Positions 6,645 to 14,695 of a stretch of 60,174 nt of DNA are shown here, one piece after another; the stretch's first letter is position 1; each line of letters begins with the position of its first letter. The stretch lies in IMG/VR virus record IMGVR_UViG_3300007276_005408, positions 1 through 60,174 of that record. One strand, written 5' to 3'. This stretch comes from a virus. The position numbers were made by a program, and so were the translations under genes. Under the pieces are notes generated by a model. It was not told the origin of the DNA and did not search any database. It saw only the letters and a program-made list of their open reading frames with translations.

Positions 6645-8410
6645 TTTCTACAACTCCAGTAACGGGCCTTGTGTCTAGGTCCTGGTGAATCACAATTATG
6701 TCTAGCTCTAAAAGATGCTCTAGCTTTAGGATTGGATTTTCTAATTCTCATAGTCCCACCCTTAGCATCACCACCTTGTCCAAAGTTTACTTTTACAACA
6801 TTGCCCTTTGGGTTCTTTACATATACTTTAAATTTCTTTTGGTCACCCTGCATAATTTTTCCTAACTTCACTTTCCTACCTTGGTATTCAGCTTCTGTTA
6901 GTGATAAGTCTTTTACATGCTCTAATGTGTATCCATGACCTTCACCATTTGTTTCGTAATAAACTTCAATTACTTCTTTCACACAATTAGGAACTTTTCT
7001 TCCACCCTTATCTTTCATTCCAACTTGTTTATATCCTACCCAACAAGCTTCGTCTACAGATTCTTTCTTCTTTAGTTTAGCATACTTCTTCATAGCATCT
7101 CTACTCTTCTGATTCTTCTTATTATACTTAGATAATTTTTTAGAGAACTTATCACCCAAACCTTCTTTTACTACTTTTAAAATTTTAAAACCTCTACCTT
7201 TATTTGAAGCATTAAAATCTCTTTTTGCTAAATTAGAATTTTTTGCCCTCATAATATCAGTTTTCTTTCTACCAGTAGAATCTTGATATGTTATTTTATA
7301 CATAGGTTCACTCATTTCATTCACACCTTCACCTAATACTCTCTTGACGGAATTCATAGTATCCATCCACCAATCTTGAGCAGGACCATGACCTGGTATT
7401 TGTAATCTATTTACCCAAGGACTTGGATAAGCTCCTTTGAAATCTTTATTAGCATCTTTTTCAAGATACTTAGTAATCTGTTTTACTCTTTCTCTTTCGT
7501 TCTGTCCTCTTTTTATGTATCCTCTTGCTTTTAGTTTTTGAGCAAACTTATTATCAGACTCTTTTACTGCTTCAGGTTCATCATTGATACCAACAATTTT
7601 TACTTGTGGTTTACCATTTACCATAACAACTTTAATCTTCTTACCTTTTTTAGCAAGCATTTGTGCATATGTAGCTTCACCTAAAGCAGAAAGTCCTGAT
7701 AAAGCCATAGCCTTACCTCTTGGTGATGAACTAGCATATGTTTTAGCAACATACTTGTAATGCTTTTTAATCATTTCAGTAGCATCTTTTGCACTGTTAC
7801 CATACTTGATAAGAAGTTGATATATCTTCTTCATCTCTACATTACTTTCTATGAGATGGTTGGTTTCATTTACAGACTCATTTGCTTTTTTAAGTGCTAC
7901 CTTTACTCGCTTATGATGTGATAGCCCTCTTCTAATTTTTTCAATTCCCTTAACAGCTCCTGTCATATTACCAGCCATTGATTTAGCTATCTTTTCTGCC
8001 TGTTTAATTTGTTTGAGTAGACTCAGTTCGTTTACGGATTCAAATTTTTTCATAAGTTTTCTCACCTTTTTCTTACTTTGTAAATTCTTAAAAATACCTG
8101 GTTTATATTTTTTCATATAAAGCAAATAATCGTATTGCTGTTTGTCGGATAATTTGTTTTCTTTGACACCTAATTTTTTCATTGTATGTGCCATCTTTTT
8201 TATAGTTGGAATCTTCCTACCCATATCACCTTTTCTGTATTGATGATAATCAAGCGCTATCTGTCCAAGTTTGACATTAGATACGTTTGGCAATTTATCT
8301 TTTAAATGTTTTACAACTTTATTGAAAGCTCCCATATACTTTACATTGTATGTAGGATATTTATTGTTCAAATCCTTTATGAGTTCAAATGCTAATTTTT
8401 CTAATTTCAT
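6638..8410 (-). CDS. Multi-module virion protein with predicted internal processing sites
   Basis: A 590-residue, very basic protein. Short linkers ending in V/L-x-E recur between unlike modules: VNE at 126-128, 180-182 and 363-365, VDE at 452-454 and LTE at 504-506. The module after 454 is a small Cys/Trp unit (ACWVGYKQVGMKDKGGRKVP then NC). The one after 506 (AEYQGRKVKLGKIMQG to the HNCDSPGP and RYWSCRKW end) is a basic unit I recognise from structural-region proteins of other large phages. The residues before each module match the prohead-protease consensus, so this may be a polyprotein cut inside the prohead. Its own N-terminus (MKLEKLAFE) is only a weak leader match. Confidence 0.75.
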   Translation of the reverse strand: MKLEKLAFELIKDLNNKYPTYNVKYMGAFNKVVKHLKDKLPNVSNVKLGQIALDYHQYRKGDMGRKIPTIKKMAHTMKKLGVKENKLSDKQQYDYLLYMKKYKPGIFKNLQSKKKVRKLMKKFESVNELSLLKQIKQAEKIAKSMAGNMTGAVKGIEKIRRGLSHHKRVKVALKKANESVNETNHLIESNVEMKKIYQLLIKYGNSAKDATEMIKKHYKYVAKTYASSSPRGKAMALSGLSALGEATYAQMLAKKGKKIKVVMVNGKPQVKIVGINDEPEAVKESDNKFAQKLKARGYIKRGQNERERVKQITKYLEKDANKDFKGAYPSPWVNRLQIPGHGPAQDWWMDTMNSVKRVLGEGVNEMSEPMYKITYQDSTGRKKTDIMRAKNSNLAKRDFNASNKGRGFKILKVVKEGLGDKFSKKLSKYNKKNQKSRDAMKKYAKLKKKESVDEACWVGYKQVGMKDKGGRKVPNCVKEVIEVYYETNGEGHGYTLEHVKDLSLTEAEYQGRKVKLGKIMQGDQKKFKVYVKNPKGNVVKVNFGQGGDAKGGTMRIRKSNPKARASFRARHNCDSPGPRHKARYWSCRKW

Positions 8411-8853
8411 TATTTACCTTTTTTCCAACCACCACCAGCTGCTTTATATTGTCTAGCGGCCCAACCATTTGCATATGCTGATGGATAAACATCAAACTTC
8501 TTTTTAGCTTGTGATTTATAATAAGACCATTTACTTGCATCTGTTGGTACATTCTTTTCTAAGAACATATTTAGTTTTTGTTCTGCAATTTCCTTTGTCA
8601 TCACTTTACCCTCTTTTTGCTTATCATAATAATCTTTAGGATGAAATTTCATTTCTACTACTTTTCCATCTTTCGTAATACTTTTGCCATCAACTATAAT
8701 TTCTACTGGATATGGTTTGTTTGGTTTATCATACCAATAAGCCATTTTGTATCCACCATTATCAAGCAGTTTGACTAACATACCTCTTTCGTAGTCTTTG
8801 TCTTCTGCTTTGAGAACTTTAGTCTCTCCTCTTGGTAATACTAAATCAGCCAT
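8410..8853 (-). CDS. Conserved phage protein with KKKFDVYPSAYAN motif
   Basis: A 147-residue protein with no leader. Residues 1-85 are a beta-rich region. The C-terminus reads KWSYYKSQAKKKFDVYPSAY then ANGWAARQYKAAGGGWKKGK, a short motif that recurs in proteins of many large phages and of large eukaryotic viruses, usually at a C-terminus and of unknown function. It starts on the last base of the upstream cargo gene. Likely a virion or DNA-associated protein, by context. Confidence 0.7.
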   Translation of the reverse strand: MADLVLPRGETKVLKAEDKDYERGMLVKLLDNGGYKMAYWYDKPNKPYPVEIIVDGKSITKDGKVVEMKFHPKDYYDKQKEGKVMTKEIAEQKLNMFLEKNVPTDASKWSYYKSQAKKKFDVYPSAYANGWAARQYKAAGGGWKKGK

Positions 8854-9833
8854 TATGAACCTTTGCCTGTTCCACTCTTTTTACCTTTAGTATGAGTAGA
8901 AACATTTACTGGCTTCCTACCTTGTCCTTTGATTTTCTTACCACCTCTACCAGCTTTGTTCTGTGCCGCCCTCTTCCTACGAGTTGCCGATTCTTTTTCT
9001 TTTTTAGACATCGAAGCAGCCTTTGATGCTGGTACACATTTAGCATATCCACGTTTATCTCCACTAGTTCCACAAGCAGGATGTTTACCAGATTTATCTT
9101 TCTTACCGATATTTACCCACTTTGATTTGAACCAATTTCTCAAATCTTCGTTTACAATATTACCACAGTTTACACAAGTATTTTCTTTTATAGCATTTAT
9201 TACTTGTTCTGTTTTTGATTTCTTTTTTAGTAGATGAGATCCTGCTGGTTCATCTCCCAACTCTCCGTCAACACCATAGCCACAAGTTCCTTCTCTATAG
9301 ACTATTTTACCATTTTTAGCTTCTATACCAATTCTGTGGTTTGAATACTTCTTTCTCAAATCAGCTAACTCTGCTGGAATCTCTTTTAGATTCTTTACAG
9401 ATACTTGCTTTACTACTTTATTATTTTTACTTACTATAAGATTCCAAGGTCCTGATGTAGGGCCCTTACGAACAGATTTCATAACCTTTGAAGTGCCTGA
9501 CATATCTTCATTCTGAGATTGATTCTCATTATCACTATCATCACTTTTCATATGATGAGTTAGATAATCTTTTACTGAATTCATATAGTCTGCTGATTTT
9601 GTAATCTTAGCTTCTAACCACTCAGGCAAGTCCATATCCTTATCTATCATTTTGAATACTGCCACAGCATCTTCTGCTATCTCTTTAGCATCGTACTTAG
9701 CCATCTTACCTTCTCTTTTATCGTGATGGTCTTCGTGCATATACTTCTTTTTTCTGTATAGAAGTTCTACGCCATCGATATGTCCAGCAACATAGTCTTG
9801 TGGCTTTTCTAATAGTAAGTCTTTTAGCTTCAT
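8853..9833 (-). CDS. Leader-tagged multi-module virion protein
   Basis: A 326-residue protein beginning MKLKDLLLE-KPQD. Residues 43-95 (AKYDAKEIAEDA to ADYMNSVKDYL) form a helical unit seen in prohead-associated proteins of marine T4-like phages. Residues 110-180 are a beta-rich unit. VNE at 227-229 precedes a basic Cys-containing unit (DLRNWFKSKWVNIG, CGTSGDKRGYAKCVPASKAA) that ends in a Gly/Lys/Arg tail. A CxxC pair lies at 220-223. The architecture again suggests proteolytic release of modules during prohead maturation. Confidence 0.75.
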   Translation of the reverse strand: MKLKDLLLEKPQDYVAGHIDGVELLYRKKKYMHEDHHDKREGKMAKYDAKEIAEDAVAVFKMIDKDMDLPEWLEAKITKSADYMNSVKDYLTHHMKSDDSDNENQSQNEDMSGTSKVMKSVRKGPTSGPWNLIVSKNNKVVKQVSVKNLKEIPAELADLRKKYSNHRIGIEAKNGKIVYREGTCGYGVDGELGDEPAGSHLLKKKSKTEQVINAIKENTCVNCGNIVNEDLRNWFKSKWVNIGKKDKSGKHPACGTSGDKRGYAKCVPASKAASMSKKEKESATRRKRAAQNKAGRGGKKIKGQGRKPVNVSTHTKGKKSGTGKGS

Positions 9834-10189
9834 TAGTTACCTAATAGTTTACTAATAATTTTTTGTTCTAACTTACCACCATACTGTCTAGCATAATATT
9901 CAGCATCACCTTTAGATTGTTTCTTAGGAGCTGCTTTCTTTGGTTCATCTTTCTTTTTGAACTTATCTTTTATTCTTTGAAAGATACTTTTTGCTTTCTT
10001 ATGTGCTGATGGGTCTTTCTTACTATATCCACTTTGACGAGCAGTATTTACAGATACTTTTTTGCCTTGTGCATTTTGTATTGCCATCCTAGCTGCAGTT
10101 GCTATTACTGCTGGATTTTCTGTAAGAAATGATTCGGTGAAAGCCTGTACCTCTTCGTGTACAATAGCTTCTATTTGTTTTTTATCCAT
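9833..10189 (-). CDS. Virion cargo candidate with internal LTE site
   Basis: A 118-residue protein. The ATG at 10189 is chosen because CGGAG lies just upstream; the alternative start at 10219 would place that site inside the gene. The leader is longer (MDKKQIEAIVHEEVQAFTES then FLTE at 21-24) and precedes a basic body (NPAVIATAARMAIQNAQGKK, later KAKSIFQRIKDKFKKKDEPK). By context and site it belongs to the head-cargo set. It is the first gene of the cassette in transcription order. Confidence 0.7.
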   Translation of the reverse strand: MDKKQIEAIVHEEVQAFTESFLTENPAVIATAARMAIQNAQGKKVSVNTARQSGYSKKDPSAHKKAKSIFQRIKDKFKKKDEPKKAAPKKQSKGDAEYYARQYGGKLEQKIISKLLGN

Positions 10190-10249
10190 CGATATATCTC
10201 CGATTATAAATGTATACAACTATAAATATAACTTTAGATGAAAAATAAA

Positions 10250-10369
10250 TTATTTTTTTATCTTTTTATATCCGTACTGTTCTCTGATGTATTGTCTTAC
10301 GATTTCACCTAATAATTGGTCATTTGGATTCTTCTCAACTAACTCAATTATAACTTCAATTGGCTTCAT
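10250..10369 (-). CDS. Small hypothetical protein
   Basis: A 39-residue ORF (MKPIEVIIELVEKNPNDQLL...). The ATG overlaps the last codons of the upstream gene, a typical arrangement here. Helical N-terminus, basic C-terminus (REQYGYKKIKK). Function unknown. Confidence 0.55.
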   Translation of the reverse strand: MKPIEVIIELVEKNPNDQLLGEIVRQYIREQYGYKKIKK

Positions 10370-10637
10370 TATCATCTCTTTTTAGAGTTATTCCTAATTC
10401 ATTCAGCATATCTTCCATACTATCCACTTTTATATTAGATAGAGACTTAGCGGCTACTGAATCTTCTATATACTCATCTAACATCTCTTCATATGGTCTT
10501 AGAGTTTCTAATACTTCAACAAAATCTCTAAGTCCTTCATTGTTGATATTTCTTTCCATCAATAAATGTAGACAAGCTATTATCTTATTTAGCTGTTCAC
10601 CAAATATTAAAAATGCTGATTCTTTTTTATAGTGCAT
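10356..10637 (-). CDS. Helical acidic hypothetical protein
   Basis: A 93-residue, helical and acidic protein with a Leu-rich first half and the repeated pattern EMLDEYIEDS / EDMLNELGI. Overlaps the upstream methyltransferase gene by 11 bases. No family recognised. Confidence 0.65.
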   Translation of the reverse strand: MHYKKESAFLIFGEQLNKIIACLHLLMERNINNEGLRDFVEVLETLRPYEEMLDEYIEDSVAAKSLSNIKVDSMEDMLNELGITLKRDDNEAN

Positions 10638-11295
10638 CTTTTCTTCCTAATCTTATAAATAACCTATCACCCCATTCTTCAAGTGGATGTGTTATTCTTG
10701 GTTTGATTGTTTCTATAATAGTTTTCAGATTTACATCAGACCAATCTTCTTCATCAAATGATTTACCAGTCATCCCTACTCCATTCTCATCAAACTTATC
10801 AATATCATCAATAATAATCATACACTCATTTTGGAAATGATCATATATGTGCATTATTTCTTCATTCAATGGAATCTGCTCTTTTGATGTAGGATTGTCA
10901 TTATCTCCCTTATGTCCACTAAAGTTTCCTATCCAAGTATGAGGACCACTCCAACCACCTTTATATTCTTTGACGCTTTCATCTCCACTCCAATGAGCAT
11001 CAAGATAAAATACTACTTTCTTTCCAGTATGGTTTTCATTATAGTCACTTATTATCTTTGGTATAACTTCAGCACTATCTCCTAACCAACAAGTAACATT
11101 TCCATTACCATTCTCTTCAATGCCCTTTTTAGCAAACTCATAAAGTCTCTCATCTATCTCTATCGTATGTACCCAATTCATACCTACTGCAAACTTTTTG
11201 GCTGTATCACCAAGAAAGGTTCCTGTCTCAACCACATCTGAGAATCCATATGGTAACTTACCTATTAGCTTTGTTATTGTTTCATTTCCTGCCAT
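10627..11295 (-). CDS. SAM-dependent methyltransferase-like protein
   Basis: A 222-residue protein. The N-terminus VVETGTFLGDTAKKFA followed by VHTIEIDERLYEFAKKG and VTCWLGDSAEVIPKI matches motif I and the acidic loop of class I methyltransferases; VVFYLDAHW is the next strand and IIIDDIDKF follows. It overlaps a glycosyltransferase gene, so methylation of a sugar or glycan is the likely job, though the substrate is not shown. Confidence 0.7.
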   Translation of the reverse strand: MAGNETITKLIGKLPYGFSDVVETGTFLGDTAKKFAVGMNWVHTIEIDERLYEFAKKGIEENGNGNVTCWLGDSAEVIPKIISDYNENHTGKKVVFYLDAHWSGDESVKEYKGGWSGPHTWIGNFSGHKGDNDNPTSKEQIPLNEEIMHIYDHFQNECMIIIDDIDKFDENGVGMTGKSFDEEDWSDVNLKTIIETIKPRITHPLEEWGDRLFIRLGRKDAL

Positions 11296-12055
11296 AATTA
11301 TCCTTTACTTTATTCCAACATTTTTCCATAACACTATTTCTTTCAGATGTTGGTATTCCATTGAAATGCCAAATGTCTCCCATATCAATATGCATAGAGT
11401 TATACAATATATCTGTTTTATGCATATGGTTCATATTGAACTTTTTTGGTAAGAACTTCTTATTGTCACCAAACATATATTCAGCAATAAAATTTACTGG
11501 TGTTTGGTCTGTACCTCTATAATCATTCTTCTCCATCCATCTCAAATCTTCTTTATGGCGATTATAAAAGTTCACAATAGTTTTACAAAATTCCTTACCT
11601 AATTCTTTATCTTCTGGCAAAACAACTATTCCATTATTGATATATCTTTCCCAATCTAACTTTACATTAGGAAACCATTTCTGATAACCTAATATACTAT
11701 GATAAGTCCACCCTAATCCTAAGTCATCTTTTACTCCAGCATACTTACCATCAGCAGCATCAAATGGATTTGGACAATTCCATTTTATCATAGTATCCGC
11801 ATCTACCAACATAACTCTATTGTATTCAGTAATCCAATCTTGTTGTTCTATAAAATCATAACATAACCATCTTTGCCAGGTAGGCATCATCTCATCAGTA
11901 TCTATGTTACTATTATCGAAAACAAATATATCAGCATTGTTTTGACTGCACCAATACTCCCAACTCTTTATGGCCCATTTTGTATATTCTTTTATATAAA
12001 AATTTGGGTCACATCTTTCAGTAGCCAATGCTGTCATAAATACTATGTCTTTCAT
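11282..12055 (-). CDS. GT-A glycosyltransferase
   Basis: A 257-residue protein. YNRVMLVDADTM gives the DxD nucleotide-sugar/metal site near residue 87, followed by CPNPFDAADGKYAGV, an INNGIVVL strand and GTDQTPVNF. The same blocks occur in the protein at 33363-34139, so the two are paralogues 21 kb apart. Probably adds a sugar to a phage-specified glycan; donor and acceptor unknown. Confidence 0.8.
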   Translation of the reverse strand: MKDIVFMTALATERCDPNFYIKEYTKWAIKSWEYWCSQNNADIFVFDNSNIDTDEMMPTWQRWLCYDFIEQQDWITEYNRVMLVDADTMIKWNCPNPFDAADGKYAGVKDDLGLGWTYHSILGYQKWFPNVKLDWERYINNGIVVLPEDKELGKEFCKTIVNFYNRHKEDLRWMEKNDYRGTDQTPVNFIAEYMFGDNKKFLPKKFNMNHMHKTDILYNSMHIDMGDIWHFNGIPTSERNSVMEKCWNKVKDNYGRK

Positions 12056-12249
12056 TATTTATCTTGATTGATTGGTCTAGGGTCTGGTTTTGGTGGTACA
12101 ATCGTCATTCCATCACCTGTTACTTGTATCTTCCTTTTCGGACTGTTTCTATATCTACTCAAATACTTACGGACATTGAGATTTTTTTTCTGTAGTCGTT
12201 TCTTACGAAGTTTTCGTAAAGCTCTTCTACTTTTGAATTGACTTATCAT
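12055..12249 (-). CDS. Small very basic protein
   Basis: A 64-residue protein. The first 40 residues carry more than twenty Arg/Lys (RRALRKLRKKRLQKKN), then a Pro-rich tail (VPPKPDPRP). The sequence suggests nucleic-acid binding, but no domain is recognised. It lies one base from the glycosyltransferase start. Confidence 0.6.
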   Translation of the reverse strand: MISQFKSRRALRKLRKKRLQKKNLNVRKYLSRYRNSPKRKIQVTGDGMTIVPPKPDPRPINQDK

Positions 12250-12412
12250 TTATAGTCTCCTTATATAGTTTATCAATTGATTTATCGTCACCACCTTGTT
12301 TGATGAGAGCACTTTTTCTTTTCATCACTGTTAGTGGAACATCTGCTAATGATGGTGGTCTTCCCCAGACATCACACGTAACTTTTTCTTCTAACCATTC
12401 TTTTTTTGTCAT
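12227..12412 (-). CDS. Small hypothetical protein
   Basis: A 61-residue protein containing CDVWGRPPSLADVPLTVMKR and a charged C-terminus. Overlaps the basic protein gene by 23 bases. Function unknown. Confidence 0.6.
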   Translation of the reverse strand: MTKKEWLEEKVTCDVWGRPPSLADVPLTVMKRKSALIKQGGDDKSIDKLYKETINDKSIQK

Positions 12413-12429
12413 TTGTTTTCCTTCAACTT

Positions 12430-13215
12430 TTAAAATCCAAGATATTTTTTTCTAGCAAATTCTATATCATAGCTATTATATGTATTCAATAATTCTTTGA
12501 TATTAAATGGATTTTTATAAGGCCACATAGTTCTCCAAAAAGGCCCCCATTTTTTATGCATATACTCAAAGTTTACTGTATTGACTTCCTCTAATTTATT
12601 ATGGAGATTTGGTTCTTCTACTTTAGTTTGACTTCCTGTTTCATAATAGTCTGTTGAACTACCGTGATAATACAACAATTCACAGAAGTCCTGACCTATA
12701 TCAGTATGCCATAATTTCATCTGATAATCGGCATCTTCACAATATGCAGGGTAAAAGTTTTCATCAAATAAACCTAATCTTTGAATCACCCAATCTTTGA
12801 TAAGAAATAAATCAAATGAACCTAAACCAAAATCTCCTCGTTTACCAAAGACAATACCTGTTTCTTTGTTTTGTGCTTTACTCCACATTTCTTCTAATAT
12901 TCCAGGCATAAAAGATACATCGTGATTTACAATAATCCAGTAAGGAGAATTTATATATGATTTGATTATGAGATTCCATGCACCCGAAACACCAATATTT
13001 GATGGCAAGTGGCAAACAAACATATTTTCAATATTATCATTTTCAATTGATTTTAATATTTCTAAGTCATTGGTTATTTCTCCCCTGCCATTATTATTGA
13101 ATATTATATAATTTTCAACAGGATAATCAATACTTTCTATTTGTCTTTTTAGCCAATGAGTACCATTGACTATAGCCGTTCCTAATACTGGAATCTTATC
13201 TTCCACCTCACTCAT
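12430..13215 (-). CDS. GT2-type glycosyltransferase
   Basis: A 261-residue protein from the ATG at 13215, chosen because it overlaps the upstream stop as TAATG; longer in-frame starts lie inside that gene. IPVLGTAIVN starts the Rossmann-like fold, PSNIGVSGAWNLII and YWIIVNHDV give the donor site (NHD in place of DxD), and LGLFDENFYPAYCEDADYQM is the typical acceptor-loop ED motif of family 2. Likely part of the glycan system although it sits outside the main island. Confidence 0.8.
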   Translation of the reverse strand: MSEVEDKIPVLGTAIVNGTHWLKRQIESIDYPVENYIIFNNNGRGEITNDLEILKSIENDNIENMFVCHLPSNIGVSGAWNLIIKSYINSPYWIIVNHDVSFMPGILEEMWSKAQNKETGIVFGKRGDFGLGSFDLFLIKDWVIQRLGLFDENFYPAYCEDADYQMKLWHTDIGQDFCELLYYHGSSTDYYETGSQTKVEEPNLHNKLEEVNTVNFEYMHKKWGPFWRTMWPYKNPFNIKELLNTYNSYDIEFARKKYLGF

Positions 13216-13538
13216 TATTTGATTTGTAATTTCTGTATCCATTCTGGCACATTCTTTTCCATATAATGCTGTATAACAAATGCTTCTGCAACGTGTGAGA
13301 AAAACCAAACGAATGTAAGTATTGGAACATAAATTCTAACATCTAATTCCATTATAGAAACTCCTAACCAAGTAAAGAATATCATACCTATAGATTTAGT
13401 TATAAAACTTATCCCACTAAATCCGAGACTAAGTATATTACCTCTAGCCACTACTATATAAATATTCAATACCAAATGTATTAGGTTTAGAAATGACGGA
13501 GCAATAACTCCCATTAGGAAATACATACTAGCTTCCAT
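13215..13538 (-). CDS. Membrane protein, unknown
   Basis: A 107-residue protein with hydrophobic segments near residues 5-30, 37-62 and 70-90, ending in a short polar tail (EKNVPEWIQKLQIK). AAGGAG precedes the start. It is in a run of small membrane proteins (13528-13808) that could concern lysis or envelope change; no family recognised. Confidence 0.65.
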   Translation of the reverse strand: MEASMYFLMGVIAPSFLNLIHLVLNIYIVVARGNILSLGFSGISFITKSIGMIFFTWLGVSIMELDVRIYVPILTFVWFFSHVAEAFVIQHYMEKNVPEWIQKLQIK

Positions 13539-13698
13539 TTGAATAACTCCTTCTTTGAAGAATCTCTACTATATCAGCATGCGCCGCTTTTGTTCTATGG
13601 TAAGTTTCTTCCCACCACTTTGTTTTATCATATAACTTTCGAATCATATAGGTCTGTATAAGTATCAAACCTATTGTACCAAATAAAAATATTTCCAT
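13528..13698 (-). CDS. Small single-span membrane protein
   Basis: A 56-residue ORF: an N-terminal hydrophobic helix (MEIFLFGTIGLILIQTYMI) then a charged tail with KTKWWEETYHRTKAAHADI. It overlaps both neighbours by a few bases, and the ribosome site of the downstream gene lies inside its last codons. Topology resembles small anchored coiled-coil proteins of phages; function unknown. Confidence 0.6.
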   Translation of the reverse strand: MEIFLFGTIGLILIQTYMIRKLYDKTKWWEETYHRTKAAHADIVEILQRRSYSNGS

Positions 13699-13808
13699 TA
13701 CTTTTTGAACCTTTCCTCTATCTTATCAGCTATCCAATCTATTATATCAGTAGACCATACTAATAACATCAGAATCAGAAACGATCCCCAACCTTCTAAA
13801 CTTGTCAT
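13698..13808 (-). CDS. Tiny membrane protein
   Basis: A 36-residue ORF behind TAGGAG. One hydrophobic segment (GSFLILMLLVWSTDIIDWIA) then a basic tail (DKIEERFKK). The stop overlaps the next ATG. Unknown function. Confidence 0.55.
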   Translation of the reverse strand: MTSLEGWGSFLILMLLVWSTDIIDWIADKIEERFKK

Positions 13809-13818
13809 TTATTTTCTC

Positions 13819-13887
13819 CTATGCTAGTGCTATATCATTATTTAAAAATTTTATATAAAGAGCCTCTGCTTGTATCATATCTTTCAT
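13819..13887 (-). CDS. Possible micro-ORF, 22 residues
   Basis: ATG at 13887 lies one base after the upstream stop (TGAAATG) and encodes MKDMIQAEALYIKFLNNDIA then LA. Context fits coupled translation, but composition is not informative; it may be a short spacer. Confidence 0.3.
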   Translation of the reverse strand: MKDMIQAEALYIKFLNNDIALA

Positions 13888-13888
13888 T

Positions 13889-14041
13889 TCACTTTTTAGG
13901 TGCGGGCCTTTTGTTATTTCCTCTATCTTTTTTTCTAAAGATCTTGTCGTATTTCTTTTCCCATTCATCTTGACTTATTCCTCTTCTTAGTTTATCGCCT
14001 TTACCGGCATTTGAATGTTTTTTATGTGAGTCTTTTTTCAT
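13889..14041 (-). CDS. Small basic phage protein with SNAGKGD motif
   Basis: A 50-residue protein. SNAGKGDKLRRG followed by EWEKKYDKIFRKK matches a pattern I know from small phage proteins (GKGD, then a YDxIF segment). The preceding gene carries a related SNTGKGD at its N-terminus. Very basic; function unknown. ATG at 14044 is an equally possible start. Confidence 0.55.
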   Translation of the reverse strand: MKKDSHKKHSNAGKGDKLRRGISQDEWEKKYDKIFRKKDRGNNKRPAPKK

Positions 14042-14342
14042 CATATATCTTCCAGTAATAGTTTAGTTGTTCTAATTCTGCTCTAACTAACTCACCAGCT
14101 CTCTTCTGACATCTAAGGGTAAATGTGAATCTATCCTGCCACTTGTTCTTATGTAGTACAATAGAGCCAATACCATTCTTTGTTGGTTTATTGTCTTTGA
14201 CATAAGATAACCACTTCATCATACGAACTTGAAGTTCTTTGATTTTGGTGTATTGTAACGCTTTATAATTTACAGGTACTTTGTATGGATAAGAACTGTA
14301 CTTATTATCCCCTTTGCCGGTATTTGAAAATTTTCTACTCAC
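14022..14342 (-). CDS. Hypothetical protein with SNTGKGD N-terminus
   Basis: A 106-residue basic protein. N-terminal SRKFSNTGKGDNKYSSYPYK is followed by a helical segment and a beta-type region (GIGSIVLHKNKWQDRFTFTL). Overlaps the neighbours by 4 and 20 bases. Unknown function. Confidence 0.65.
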   Translation of the reverse strand: MSRKFSNTGKGDNKYSSYPYKVPVNYKALQYTKIKELQVRMMKWLSYVKDNKPTKNGIGSIVLHKNKWQDRFTFTLRCQKRAGELVRAELEQLNYYWKIYDEKRLT

Positions 14343-14695
14343 AGATTACTTATCTGAATTAGAATGATTGCTAACGCTAATAGTAAACTAATCATTGTTT
14401 TTATAGTTGGTATCTCTCCTATAAAGAACCAAGCCATTATGCCAAATATAATTGTACTTATACCAAAACCTGCAAGTCTCATATTCCAAAAAGCACCAAA
14501 GTATTCGTAAGACCATTTGGTACTGTAAAAGAATAGTGGTGCTATAAAAAGACTTGTAGCATATAACCACCATACAGATTGTAACCATTGTTTATTCCAA
14601 ATTACCCATCCTTGTAATTGGAAGAAAGCAATTAGTGCTCCTATTATCTGAGCACTAATAGACCAAAGTAATTTATTGGTTAGAAGTTTTTCCAA
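14339..14695 (-). CDS. Four-helix membrane protein, DMT-like
   Basis: A 118-residue protein with four hydrophobic helices at roughly 9-27, 40-57, 68-92 and 97-117. The fourth (PTIKTMISLLLALAIILIQI) and the preceding WFFIGE resemble one half of a drug/metabolite transporter fold, and small proteins of this shape occur in other marine phages. Transport is an inference. Confidence 0.6.
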   Translation of the reverse strand: MEKLLTNKLLWSISAQIIGALIAFFQLQGWVIWNKQWLQSVWWLYATSLFIAPLFFYSTKWSYEYFGAFWNMRLAGFGISTIIFGIMAWFFIGEIPTIKTMISLLLALAIILIQISNL

